A stretch of 64,000 nucleotides of DNA from Roseateles sp. SL47. GTDB taxonomy: Bacteria > Pseudomonadota > Gammaproteobacteria > Burkholderiales > Burkholderiaceae_C. The stretch lies in NCBI RefSeq assembly GCF_026625885.1, contig NZ_CP113068.1, positions 1,302,001 through 1,366,000 of the forward strand, written 5' to 3'. Each line of letters begins with the position of its first letter. Position 1 is the stretch's first letter. Position numbers and translations under genes: made by a program. Below the pieces are notes generated by a model. The model was not told where the DNA came from. It did not search any database and saw nothing but the letters and a program-made list of their open reading frames with translations. Below, piece by piece: positions 53,001-63,753 of this stretch.

Positions 53001-53888
53001 CAGAAGGTGGCCCTGCCCACCACCGGTGGCACCGACGCGATCGACAACGGCACCACCGCCAGCCCGGCCAATCTGGCCTATTTGTCCACGTACTACCGCG
53101 ACACGACCGACGGCACCATTGAATCGGTCTATGCGGGCGACATGAACGGCAACCTCTGGCGTCTGGACCTGACCGCCGCCAGCGGCACTTATCCGTCCCC
53201 GGTGAAGATTGCCAAGCTGACGAATTCCTCGGGCGTGGCGCTGCCCATCACCTCGGAGCCGACGCCCAATATCGATGCCAGCGGCCGCCGCTGGATCGGC
53301 GTGGGGACCGGCCAGTTGCTCAGCACGTCGGACCTCACCACCACCACGCTCAATCGCATCGTGGTGGTGCGGGATGGTTATGAAACCCGTTATGCCACCA
53401 CGGCGGACCTGCCGTCCGGCGTGAGCTGGCCCTTCCTGCAAAACGGCACACGGTCGGATCTGCAGGACATCAGCACCACCACCGGCGCCTTGGCCACCGG
53501 CAAGGTGGGCTATGTGATCGACCTCTACACAGCCACCGGCACGGCCGGTTATCGGGTGGTGTATCCGGGGGACGGCTACTCCAACTACATGAGCTATTCC
53601 GCCATCCGTCCGAGCTCGACCAACGCCTGCAGTTCGTCCGGCGTCTCCACCACCTTCGACATCGACCTGTCCACCGGGACGGCCACACAGACGCAATACA
53701 ACTTCGTCGTGACGTCCACCCGTTATGTGGAGACCGATGGGGTGGTGAAGCGGGTGGTGTCCGGCAAGCCGGCCACCACCACCAGCGCCAGCACCACCCA
53801 GGACGGCGACACCGCCAGCACGGTGGGCAGCTCGTCCAGCGGGAACAAGAAGGTGATCAACTGGCGGGAGATTCCGCTGCATGAGTAA
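50097..53888 (+). CDS. pilY1: Type IV pilus tip protein PilY1
   Basis: A 1263-residue secreted protein with a signal peptide (AGALLLAGAAAAQ) and a C-terminal seven-bladed beta-propeller of PilY1 (VTGDNNGLVHVINGALSG, IAVGGLGKGGRSIYALDLTT, VYAGDMNGNLWRLDLTAAS). The DMNGN segment resembles the calcium-binding loop. The N-terminal half is Ser/Thr-rich and has no clear von Willebrand A domain (no DxSxS motif seen). PilY1 is the adhesin at the pilus tip and promotes extension. ATG 50097 is preferred over an upstream TTG. Last gene of the operon. Confidence 0.93.
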   Translation: MHSNLHLVSRPLMMVAGALLLAGAAAAQTTLGNQPVFSSVAVPGNVALTLSVEYPTAVSNAHIDTTYTPSSTYIGYFDPAKCYTYTYSSTETSRYFQPAGNASSHVCSGKWSGNFLNWATMQTIDPYRWALTGGYRTTDTSTTTIIEKAYATGQGTTSEFPDRTLSVASTISGATPFSWSALKLRIQGLGNRLRFTSTGDNNSSSTTATAYGSTTTVSAKTVYEVSVRVKVCDTTSGAGDLESNCVKYDSGYYKPEGLIQKYSQKIRFAAFGYLNDATLTRDGGVLRARMKYVGPQQPVPGSDAITNTAAEWSGTTGVMVTNPDSTDASTTASAYGITISNSGVINYVNKFGEITPGSYKSYDPVGELYYAALRYYRNLGNVTEWSSAGSASTASKTTYADGFPVITSWGDPILYSCQKNFILGIGDVNTHADRNVPGATGSAEPSQPSAVKADTALDAVKWTNKVGVLHGLGSSLGTTSPYNSCCNYNGALMAGMAYYANTQDLRSDLDGTQTIKTYWLDVMEYQTYKSNNQFYLATKYGGFTVPSGWDALGTTTDIPQSSWHSGASTDVVGTQLRPDTYYIASKADTMVSSLSSAFASIATDIAAYTSSFDTASDTVDSGSASYASSYDSSGWTGDVTAYTINSVATPVTYTQAWKFSAQLAAQMGSAGTGWDTARYIVTWNPSSGAGVPFRTGSLTSTQLSNLDPTWTTSSDASAYLNWLRGDQSQEQNATASNSTRAYRTRTSTALVGDIVNSGVAVLGPPGAPGSYLTEAANPGYTAHYNTYKSRPNLLVTGDNNGLVHVINGALSGTSAGRELFAFIPNALFAGPNNTPSVDGLASVGNPDYTHHYMVDAKPAVGEVDFKKTAGSSLTSNDWHSIAVGGLGKGGRSIYALDLTTANGVASEASAATRVLWEYTDSDMGFSFGTPVITKTNQYGWVVIVGSGMNNSSGKGAFYILNARTGALLQKVALPTTGGTDAIDNGTTASPANLAYLSTYYRDTTDGTIESVYAGDMNGNLWRLDLTAASGTYPSPVKIAKLTNSSGVALPITSEPTPNIDASGRRWIGVGTGQLLSTSDLTTTTLNRIVVVRDGYETRYATTADLPSGVSWPFLQNGTRSDLQDISTTTGALATGKVGYVIDLYTATGTAGYRVVYPGDGYSNYMSYSAIRPSSTNACSSSGVSTTFDIDLSTGTATQTQYNFVVTSTRYVETDGVVKRVVSGKPATTTSASTTQDGDTASTVGSSSSGNKKVINWREIPLHE

Positions 53889-54005
53889 GCAGCGGCCTGC
53901 CCGTCGGCTGTGTGACTGGCGCGGAGCGAGGCGCTTGGCCGGTGCCCCTTCGGTGGCGTCTCCACCAAACGCCGCGCCCATGCCGTCCCTGGTCGGGCCG
54001 GGGCG

Positions 54006-55937
54006 TCAGAAGCCCTTCATGTCGTAACGCAGGCCCACCCAGAACTGCCGGCCCAGGCCCTGATAGTCACGCACCGGCTGGACATCCCGGTCGGTGGCAT
54101 TCAGCAGCTTGGTTTCCAGGCGCCACTGGGGCAGGAAGCGCCAGCTGGCCCGCAGGTCCAGCAGCGCATAGGCGCCCAGCGGTTCGACGAGGTCCGGACG
54201 GGCGCCGACCTCGGTCAGCGTGGCCCCCACGCTCCACACGCCGGGCGTGTAGTCCGCCGACAGGCTTTCCTGATGGGCGGCCCGGCGTGGCAGCCGGTCC
54301 CCGGTGAGGCGATCGCGGGCATCCAGGAAGTCCACCGTGGCCTGCAGGCTCAGGTCGCCGATGCGGTGCCCGCCCAGCAGGCTCACGCCCTTGATCAACG
54401 CCCGCGAAACATTGTTGGCGCAGCCGAAGTAGCCATCCGGGCAGGAGGTGCCGGTGCTGTCGCTGTCGTAGCCGATCAGGTTGCGCACCTTGTTGCGATA
54501 GACCGTGGCCGAGGCCGTGCTGCTGCCAGACACCCAATTCAGCCCCAGTTCCACGCTGCGGCCCTGCTCCGGCTTGAGGGTGCTGACGCCGTAACCGGGG
54601 TAGTAGAGGTCGTTGAAGGTGGGCGCGCGGAAGCTGGTGCCGGCCAGGGCCCGCAACTTCAGCGTCGAGCTCAGCGCATAACTGGCGCCCAGGCCGCCCG
54701 TGGTGTGGGTACCGTAGGCCGAGTTGTCGTCGCTGCGCAGGCTGGCTTCCACCGACGCGGGGCCGAAACCGCCGGTATAGCCGGCGAAGTAGCCGTTGTT
54801 GGTGCGCTCCGGGGCATCGGCATACACGTCCCCCATCACCTTTTCTGCCACCCGCTCATAACCGAGCACCACCTGCTGGCCGGGGGCCAGTTGCAGTGCG
54901 TTTTGCCAGGTGAACTGATTGCGGTCGGTTTCGTAGCGGGCCAGCACCGTGCCGCCGCTGCGCGAGTCGTCGGTGTTGCGGGCCAGTTGCAGCGAGGTGG
55001 TCCACATCGGGTTGATCACACCACGATAGTCGGCCGCCACCTGGCGCGTTTCCAGGTGATTGCGGAAATCCGGCGTGTTGTCCGGCAGGTAGTCCGGGGC
55101 CAGGTATTCGCTGCTGTCGTACTGGTTGTTCAGCCGGCTCTGGGTGGCACTGATGCCGATGCGATGGCCCTCCAGCGGCGTGAAGCCCAGGCGGGCGCTG
55201 GCCACGGTGCGGCGGAACCCGTCGTCGTCGGGGTTGTAGTTGCCGTAGGCGTCGTTGGGGCGCACGGCAGACACCCCGCGGGAACTGTCATGGGCCAGGC
55301 TGGCGGCATAGTCGAAACCGCCCTGGGCGCCGCTGATGGCGATGTCGCTCTCGCGCGAGCGGTAGTCCCCCACGGCCACGTGGGCGGTGAGGTTCAGGGG
55401 GCCGCGTCCCTTTTTGGTGAAGATCTGGATCACGCCGCCGACGGCGTCCGCCCCATACAGGCCGGAGGCGGGACCTCGCAGCACCTCGATGTGGTCGATC
55501 TCGCTCAGGCTCATCGATTCAAAGGCGGCCTGGCCCAGGGTGGCGGAACCGACCCGCACGCCGTCAATCATCACCACGGTGCTGCTGGTGGTGGTGCCGC
55601 GCAGCAGGTAGCCGGAACTCTGGCCGGGGCCGCCGGTACGGGTGATCTGCAGGCCGGCGTAACGGCGCAGGGCGTCTTCCACCGAAGCGGCGCCGCTGTC
55701 GCGCAGCGTGTCGGCGCCAATCAGCACCACATCGGCCACGCTGTCCTTCAGCGGCTGGGCCTCGCGGGTGCCCACCACGATGACGGGTTGCAGGGGGGAT
55801 GTGCCGGATGCGGCGGGCGCGGAGGTCTGTGCGAACAGCGGTGCCGAAGCGGCCGGGACGAGCAGGGACAGGGCCATGACGCGAGGCAGCGCCAGGGACA
55901 GGGCGCGAGGGAGCGCGCGCAGGGAGGGATGTGTCAT
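54006..55937 (-). CDS. btuB: TonB-dependent vitamin B12 receptor BtuB
   Basis: A 643-residue outer membrane receptor: signal peptide (ending SAPLFAQ), TonB box region (PVIVVGTREAQPL), plug domain (LRRYAGLQITRTGGPGQSSG, VMIDGVRVGSATLG, IEVLRGPASGLYGADAVGGV) and a 22-strand barrel ending with Phe-rich QFWVGLRYDMKGF. BtuB identity is supported by the complete cobalamin riboswitch just upstream (56041-56256) on the same strand. It imports cobalamin with TonB energy. ATG 55937 sits downstream of the riboswitch; a longer frame running through the riboswitch is rejected. Confidence 0.93.
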   Translation of the reverse strand: MTHPSLRALPRALSLALPRVMALSLLVPAASAPLFAQTSAPAASGTSPLQPVIVVGTREAQPLKDSVADVVLIGADTLRDSGAASVEDALRRYAGLQITRTGGPGQSSGYLLRGTTTSSTVVMIDGVRVGSATLGQAAFESMSLSEIDHIEVLRGPASGLYGADAVGGVIQIFTKKGRGPLNLTAHVAVGDYRSRESDIAISGAQGGFDYAASLAHDSSRGVSAVRPNDAYGNYNPDDDGFRRTVASARLGFTPLEGHRIGISATQSRLNNQYDSSEYLAPDYLPDNTPDFRNHLETRQVAADYRGVINPMWTTSLQLARNTDDSRSGGTVLARYETDRNQFTWQNALQLAPGQQVVLGYERVAEKVMGDVYADAPERTNNGYFAGYTGGFGPASVEASLRSDDNSAYGTHTTGGLGASYALSSTLKLRALAGTSFRAPTFNDLYYPGYGVSTLKPEQGRSVELGLNWVSGSSTASATVYRNKVRNLIGYDSDSTGTSCPDGYFGCANNVSRALIKGVSLLGGHRIGDLSLQATVDFLDARDRLTGDRLPRRAAHQESLSADYTPGVWSVGATLTEVGARPDLVEPLGAYALLDLRASWRFLPQWRLETKLLNATDRDVQPVRDYQGLGRQFWVGLRYDMKGF

Positions 55938-56040
55938 GCAGCGAAGGAGTACAGCAGGGCGCACGGTGGCCGCTTCCCCGCGGCCGGATGCGAACATGGC
56001 CCCGCGCACCGGATGCACCGGATGCGTCAGGGCCTCCTGT

Positions 56041-56256
56041 TGGCCGGTATCCGGGCTGGCAGACGCCTCACCATCGCGGCCTTCCCAGAGCATGACTCCA
56101 GTGGCCAGGGACGACGGCGGCGCGACCACCAGGGGCGCGCGGTCTGCTTACCGTTGCGGGGGCAGCTCAGGTTGGGGCTGGCGCGGGTGCGGCCTGGAGC
56201 CCTTCCTGATTCCCGTTGAACTGCGCCGGCCGGACAGCCGGGCGCGAGCACCAACG
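56041..56256 (-). promoter_or_regulatory. Cobalamin riboswitch controlling btuB
   Basis: On the minus strand the conserved elements occur in order: AACGGGAATCAGG (5' GGGAA element), GCTGCCCCCGCAACGGTAAG (core), GGCCACTGGAG, TGGGAAGG, and the 3' B12 box AGCCCGGATACCGGCC, where canonical boxes read GGAGACC. It starts near 56256 and ends near 56041, about 100 nt before the btuB start. High cobalamin would shut off btuB. Confidence 0.9.
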
Positions 56257-56349
56257 GGCGCGATGATAGCGAGGCCGTGGCCGGACCGATGTGGCGCGGG
56301 CGCCACCGCAGCCCCCCAAGGCGAGGCTTACGCCGGCCTCATTCCAGCC

Positions 56350-56979
56350 TCATTCCAGGTAATGGCCCATGCGCTTGCGCTTGGTTTCCAGGTAGCGCTC
56401 GTTGTGGGGATTGGGCGCAATGCGGATGGGCACCAGCGCCTCGACCTCGATGCCGCCCTTCACCAGGGCATCCACTTTCTGTGGATTGTTGGTGATCAGG
56501 CGCACGCTGCTGATGCCCAACATGCAGAGGATGTCGATGGCATCGGCATAGTCGCGGGCATCTTCGGCGTGGCCCAGCTGCAGGTTGGCATCGATGGTGT
56601 CCACACCGGCTTCCTGCAGGGCGTAGGCGCGCAGCTTTTCCACCAGGCCGATGCCCCGGCCCTCATGGCCGCGCATGTAGATGACCACGCCGCCTTCTTC
56701 CTTGGAGATGAGCTCCAGCGCGGCATGCAGTTGCGGGCCGCAGTCGCAGCGCAGGGACTGGAAGACATCACCGGTGAGGCATTCACTGTGCAGGCGAAGC
56801 AGACCGCCACGGGCCTTGAGCGGGCCGGCCGACAACACCAGGTGCTCCGACCCGGTGGTGGGGCTGCGGAAGGCACGGGCCTGGAAATCGCCCATCGGGG
56901 ACGGCAACTGCACCACTTCCCACTCCTGCGCTCCCTGGGAGCCCAAGGGGATTTTTTCACAGTGATTCACAACAGCCAT
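56350..56979 (-). CDS. ribA: GTP cyclohydrolase II
   Basis: A 209-residue RibA: zinc-binding HSECLTGDVFQSLRCDCGPQ (three Cys), the GTP-binding RGHEGRGIGLVEKLRAYALQ and the C-terminal TNNPQK. It opens the imidazole ring of GTP as the first step of riboflavin synthesis. The length fits the stand-alone enzyme rather than RibBA fusions. Divergent from the chemoreceptor gene at 57248. Confidence 0.96.
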   Translation of the reverse strand: MAVVNHCEKIPLGSQGAQEWEVVQLPSPMGDFQARAFRSPTTGSEHLVLSAGPLKARGGLLRLHSECLTGDVFQSLRCDCGPQLHAALELISKEEGGVVIYMRGHEGRGIGLVEKLRAYALQEAGVDTIDANLQLGHAEDARDYADAIDILCMLGISSVRLITNNPQKVDALVKGGIEVEALVPIRIAPNPHNERYLETKRKRMGHYLE

Positions 56980-57247
56980 CGTCCTAACCCAATTCCATCG
57001 TCACAGCGGCCCGGCAGATCAATGCCGGAAAACCCAGCAATTTAACTCTTATCAGCGTACACCTGCCGTCAAGGGGGTACTTGTGTCCGGCGCGGGCCGG
57101 TGGTTTTTGAAGGCACTGGCGACCCAGCACCGGAGAAGCAGTCCTGCCTCCTTGCCCCGCATTGTCGCGGCTTGGTGAGTCTGGTTGAGGATGCCGTCCG
57201 GCCAGGCCTGTGGTAGCTTGGGCACTCCAACTCCGGGGAGTGCTGAC

Positions 57248-58798
57248 ATGCGTCTGCTGTCCGATCTGCGCGTAGGGGTTCGATTGGGGCTGGGGTTTAC
57301 CTTGCTTCTCTTGCTCATGCTGGGCATGGGCATCTTTTCGGTGACTCGTGTTGGAGATGTCCATGAGAAGGTCGAAGACCTGGCGACCAACTGGTTGCCG
57401 AGCACCCAGCAGCTGGGCGCCATCAACGAGGCGCTGAACCAGGTGCGCCGCGCGGAACTGCAGATGCTGCTGGGCGGCGATGCCAAGGCTTTGAAGGACG
57501 AGTCCGCGCGGATGGACACCCAGTGGGGCAAGATGCCCGATCTGATTAAGCGTTATGACGCCCGGGTCAGCAGCCCGGAAGAGCGTGCCGTGTTCGACGG
57601 CTTGCAGAAGCAGATCGCGCAGTATCGCGAGGTGCAGAACCGGCTGGTTAGCCTGTTGACGGCGGGCGAACGGGAGCAGGCCATGGTGTTGCAGCGCAGC
57701 GACTCCCGGACTGCCTTTCGCAGCACCACGGAATCGCTCAACAAGCTGGTGAAGATCAATGGTGATGGCGCCGAAGACGCCCATCAGCTGGCCCTGAGCA
57801 GCTATCGATCGGTGCTGTGGGCCATCTGGATCATGGTGGCGGTGGCGATCGGGCTGGGGGCCGCGATTGGCTGGGTGCTGACCCGGTCCCTGACGCATCC
57901 TTTGCGGGAGGCTTCCCAGACCGCCGACCGGATTGCCAATGGGGACCTCACCCGTGTGGCGCTGGCCACTCGCCACGACGAACTGGGCGATCTGCTGCGG
58001 GCCCTGGGCCGTATGCGGGAGGCCTTGCATCAGTCGGTGTCGGCCGTGCGGGACAGTGCCGACCAGATCGCCGAGGCCAGCCGGGAGGTGGCGGTGGGCA
58101 GCACTGACCTGTCCGCGCGCACCGAGCAGACAGCCTCCAACCTGGAGGAAACCTCGGCGGCCATGCATCAGCTCACCGATTCGGCCCGGCAGAGCGCCTC
58201 CTCCGCCCAGGAGGCCCGCAGCCTGGCCCATGAAGCGGCCAGCGTGGCCCAGCAGGGCGGGCAGATGGTGGGCCAGGTGGTGCAGACGATGGATGGCATC
58301 CAGCAGTCCTCCCGCCGCATTGCCGACATCATCGGCGTGATCGACGGGATTGCCTTCCAGACCAACATCCTGGCGCTGAATGCGGCGGTGGAAGCCGCGC
58401 GGGCCGGCGAGCAGGGGCGGGGCTTTGCGGTGGTGGCCGGCGAAGTCCGCACCTTGGCCCAGCGCAGCGCGCAGGCGGCCCGGGAAATCAAATCGCTGAT
58501 CACCACCTCGGTGGAGCAGGTGGAAAGTGGCAGCCGCATCGTGGGCCATACCGGCCAGACCATGTCTCAGCTGGTGCAGGCGGTGGACCGGGTGAGCCAG
58601 CTGATCAGCGAGATCGCCGGCACGGTGGGCAACCAGACGCAAAGTCTGTCTGAAGTGAACGCTGCGGTCACCCAGCTCGATGGCATGACGCAGCAGAACG
58701 CCGCATTGGTGGAGCAATCCGCTGCGGCCGCCGAATCGCTCAAGGATCAGGCGGCACGCCTGGCCGAAGTGGTCGGGCGCTTTCGGCTCGCGGGCTGA
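57248..58798 (+). CDS. Methyl-accepting chemotaxis protein (4HB sensor)
   Basis: A 516-residue chemoreceptor: TM1 near residues 11-31, four-helix-bundle periplasmic domain (about 32-188), TM2 near 190-212, HAMP (SLTHPLREASQTADRIANGD), and a signalling domain whose hairpin tip reads GIAFQTNILALNAAVEAARA then GEQGRGFAVVAGEVRTLAQR. No C-terminal CheR-tethering pentapeptide is seen. Typical of the Tsr/Tar-like receptors abundant in Burkholderiales; ligand unknown. GGGGAG precedes ATG 57248. Confidence 0.94.
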   Translation: MRLLSDLRVGVRLGLGFTLLLLLMLGMGIFSVTRVGDVHEKVEDLATNWLPSTQQLGAINEALNQVRRAELQMLLGGDAKALKDESARMDTQWGKMPDLIKRYDARVSSPEERAVFDGLQKQIAQYREVQNRLVSLLTAGEREQAMVLQRSDSRTAFRSTTESLNKLVKINGDGAEDAHQLALSSYRSVLWAIWIMVAVAIGLGAAIGWVLTRSLTHPLREASQTADRIANGDLTRVALATRHDELGDLLRALGRMREALHQSVSAVRDSADQIAEASREVAVGSTDLSARTEQTASNLEETSAAMHQLTDSARQSASSAQEARSLAHEAASVAQQGGQMVGQVVQTMDGIQQSSRRIADIIGVIDGIAFQTNILALNAAVEAARAGEQGRGFAVVAGEVRTLAQRSAQAAREIKSLITTSVEQVESGSRIVGHTGQTMSQLVQAVDRVSQLISEIAGTVGNQTQSLSEVNAAVTQLDGMTQQNAALVEQSAAAAESLKDQAARLAEVVGRFRLAG

Positions 58799-58800
58799 CG

Positions 58801-58828
58801 AAAAAAAAACCCGGCCGGGGCCGGGTTT
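58801..58828 (-). terminator. Rho-independent terminator of the POT transporter gene
   Basis: AAACCCGGCC and GGCCGGGTTT (58807-58816, 58819-58828) form a 10-bp stem with a 2-nt nominal loop; on the minus strand the stem is followed by nine T residues. It ends the peptide transporter transcript and, without a strong T run on the plus strand, may also help end the chemoreceptor transcript. Confidence 0.9.
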
Positions 58829-58853
58829 GGACGGTGCAGAGGTCGGGCGCTGA

Positions 58854-60404
58854 TCAGCGCACGCCGTGCATCAGCTTCTTCATCCACGGATTCAGCAACA
58901 TCAGCAGCACGCCGGCGCAGATCGGAATCAGGGTGAAGATCAGGAAGAAGATCGACATCGAGTAGGTCTCGGAGATCTTGTCGATGTAGGCGCCGCTGAA
59001 GCCGGCCAGCCAGTTGGCAATGGCGGCATTCACGAACCACACGCCGAACATCAGGCCCAGCAGGCGCGCCGGCGCCAGCTTGGAGATGTAGGACAAACCC
59101 ACCGGCGACAGGCACAGCTCGCCCATGGTGTGCAGCAGGTAGGCCAGCGTCAGGTAGAACATGCTGATCTGCGCGGTCTTGGCGCCTTGCGGAATGCCCG
59201 ACGCGCCATACGACAGCGCGGCGAAGCCCAGGCCCAGCAGCACCAGGCCGAGGCCGAACTTCACCGGACCGCTGGGGTTCCAGTAGCGCGCCCACATCTT
59301 GGAGAACAGCGGCGCCAGGATCACCAGGAAGAAGGAGTTCAGCACGCCAAACCAGGTGGCCGGAATTTCCGACTGGTCGAAGCCGAATTCGCGGCCCAGC
59401 ATCCACAGCGCCAGCGCCCAGATCAGGCCGAGGGCCAGCACCAAGAGCAGGTTGGAGCTGAGGTAGCGCTTGCCGGTACCTCGCATCAACTGGATCAGCA
59501 GCGCGCTCAGGATGGCCACCGGGATCAGCGTCATCAGCGAGTTCGCGATCTTGAAGATCGTGCCGCTGGTGCCCACCAGCGTGCGGTCGGTGTAGTCCGC
59601 TGCAAAGATGGTCATCGAACCGCCGGCCTGCTCGAAGGCGAACCAGAAGAAGATGGTGAAGAACGAGAACACGCAGATGGCGATCAGGCGGTCACGCACC
59701 ACATGCGAGGGCGTGTCGTCGGCAGCGCCCGTCGTGGCGACGGCTTCCGCAGCCTTGGCTTTGCGGTCCGGCACGCCACCAATGTCACCAAAGATGCCCT
59801 GGCCCAGGTAGAACTGCAGCGCGCCCAGGATCATGAAGACCGCAGCGAGGCCGAAGCCGAAGTGCCAGGAGATCTTCTCGCCGATGTAGCCGCACAGCGA
59901 GATGCCGAAGAAGGCGCCGGCATTCACACCCATGTAGAACAGCGTGTAGCCGCCGTCCCGTGCGCCTTCGTTGTCCTTGCCGTAGAGCTGGCCGACGATG
60001 GCCGAGATGTTGGGCTTGAACAGGCCGGTGCCCAGAATCACCAGGCCCAGGCCCAGGAAGAAGCTGAAGCGGGTGTCAAAGAACAGCGCGATATGGCCAG
60101 CCGCAATGATGAAACCGCCCAGCACCACCGAGCGGCGGGTGCCCAGCACCCGGTCCGCCAGATAGCCGCCCAGGATGGGCGTCAGGTAAACGGCCATGGT
60201 GTACCAGCCGTAGAGGCTGGTCGCCTCTTCGCGGGTCCAGCCCCAGCCGCCTTTGGTGGCCTCGGAAATGAGGTACAGCACCAGCAGCGCGCGCATGCCG
60301 TAGTAAGAGAACCGTTCCCACATTTCTGTGAAGAACAAGACGAACAGGCTGTCGGGTTGGCCGAGGATGGTGTGCGGCACTCCGGGGGTTTGAATTTTGT
60401 TCAA
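58854..60404 (-). CDS. POT-family proton-dependent di/tripeptide transporter
   Basis: A 516-residue MFS protein with the POT signature near the N terminus (FTEMWERFSYYGMRALLVLY, the ExxERFxYY proton/peptide motif) and GADLTLFYMGVNAGAFFG-like text (YTLFYMGVNAGAFFGISLCG, the PTR2 signature). Fourteen hydrophobic segments fit the DtpA/DtpT layout. It starts at TTG 60404 with GGAG at good spacing; no ATG suits. The gene is monocistronic and ends in a strong terminator. Confidence 0.93.
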   Translation of the reverse strand: MNKIQTPGVPHTILGQPDSLFVLFFTEMWERFSYYGMRALLVLYLISEATKGGWGWTREEATSLYGWYTMAVYLTPILGGYLADRVLGTRRSVVLGGFIIAAGHIALFFDTRFSFFLGLGLVILGTGLFKPNISAIVGQLYGKDNEGARDGGYTLFYMGVNAGAFFGISLCGYIGEKISWHFGFGLAAVFMILGALQFYLGQGIFGDIGGVPDRKAKAAEAVATTGAADDTPSHVVRDRLIAICVFSFFTIFFWFAFEQAGGSMTIFAADYTDRTLVGTSGTIFKIANSLMTLIPVAILSALLIQLMRGTGKRYLSSNLLLVLALGLIWALALWMLGREFGFDQSEIPATWFGVLNSFFLVILAPLFSKMWARYWNPSGPVKFGLGLVLLGLGFAALSYGASGIPQGAKTAQISMFYLTLAYLLHTMGELCLSPVGLSYISKLAPARLLGLMFGVWFVNAAIANWLAGFSGAYIDKISETYSMSIFFLIFTLIPICAGVLLMLLNPWMKKLMHGVR

Positions 60405-60623
60405 ACGTCGCTCCGTGAAGGATCAGAAGAACGGTGCCGCTGGGACCTCGGGACAATGGATCGGGCGACCGATTGGATCGTCTGGGGGTCGCCAGCGGCA
60501 GGCCCGCTATTCTCCGCGAAAGGCCGCCGGGAACCGGTCCACCCATATTAGGAGTGGCCCTAGGTGCAAAAGGTCAGGGTGCGACTGCCGACACGACCCG
60601 ATCGTCCGACCTTCAGATGTTAC

Positions 60624-63107
<2,484 letters not shown>

Positions 63108-63114
63108 GAGGGCT

Positions 63115-63145
63115 ATTGCACACTCTGGAGCCACTCCAGGGTCAA
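63115..63145 (-). promoter_or_regulatory. MerR-type promoter/operator of the metal ATPase gene
   Basis: On the minus strand, -35 TTGACC (63145-63140) and -10 TGCAAT (63120-63115) are separated by 19 nt, the long spacer typical of MerR-activated promoters. The spacer holds an inverted repeat (CTGGAG-TGG-CTCCAG) as bound by ZntR/CadR/PbrR. It lies between the divergent ATPase and regulator genes. Confidence 0.9.
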
Positions 63146-63162
63146 GCGGCTATGCTTGCGGC

Positions 63163-63681
63163 ATGCGCATCGGGGAACTCAGCCGCGCCACGGGCGTGGA
63201 CATCGACACCATCCGCTTTTACGAAAAAAGCGGCCTGCTGCCGCCGCCGGCCCGCAGCGACAACGGCTATCGCGACTACAGCCACAACCATCTGGAGCGG
63301 CTCGCCTTCATCCGTCACTGCCGTGCGCTGGACATGTCGCTGGCCGATGTGTCGGTGCTGCTGAGCAGCCTGCAAAGCCGGGATCCGGCCGAACTGGCCC
63401 AGGTGGACGGCCTGGTGGCGGCCCAGCTGGGGAAGGTGCGGGCGCGCCTCAAGAGCATGCAGGCGCTGGAGGCCCAGCTGGTCGCCCTGCAGAACCGCTG
63501 CGACGCCGACCACAACACCCATCCCTGCCGGGTGCTGGAAGAGCTGGTGGCCGCCGCCCACGGTGAGGCCTGCGCCTGCCATGCCGCCTCGCAGGAGCCG
63601 CATCATGAGCACCCGCAGCGATCGGCCGCCGGCCCGGCCCACCCGCTGCGCACCGCCGATGTCACTGATTCGCTGGACTAG
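63163..63681 (+). CDS. cadR: MerR-family heavy-metal regulator (CadR/PbrR-like)
   Basis: A 172-residue regulator: HTH (MRIGELSRATGVDIDTIRFYEKSGLLPPP), wing (GYRDYSHNHLERLAFIRHCR), dimer helix and a C-terminal metal loop with C113 and C122 (NRCDADHNTHPCRVLEELV), matching Cys113 and Cys122 of PbrR691. The usual third ligand near position 78 is absent (RDPAELAQVDG). A Cys/His-rich tail follows (ACACHAASQEPHHEHPQ). It is divergent from the ATPase gene and should activate it by distorting the 19-bp spacer promoter. Start ATG 63163 gives the canonical MerR beginning. Confidence 0.9.
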   Translation: MRIGELSRATGVDIDTIRFYEKSGLLPPPARSDNGYRDYSHNHLERLAFIRHCRALDMSLADVSVLLSSLQSRDPAELAQVDGLVAAQLGKVRARLKSMQALEAQLVALQNRCDADHNTHPCRVLEELVAAAHGEACACHAASQEPHHEHPQRSAAGPAHPLRTADVTDSLD

Positions 63682-63753
63682 GGGTCTGCGCGGCAGAACC
63701 GGGTAGTTCCAGATGCCACAAGCCACAAGGCTCGGCGTATGCATTGATAGGGC

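Noticed and set aside
51534..53981. 815-codon minus-strand frame antisense to pilY1, and other long antisense frames (33057-34829, 54273-56219, 58866-60551, 61101-63101)
   Set aside because: Long antisense frames are expected in GC-rich genes with strong codon bias. Each mirrors a clearly recognised gene and shows Gly/His/Arg-rich composition without domains.
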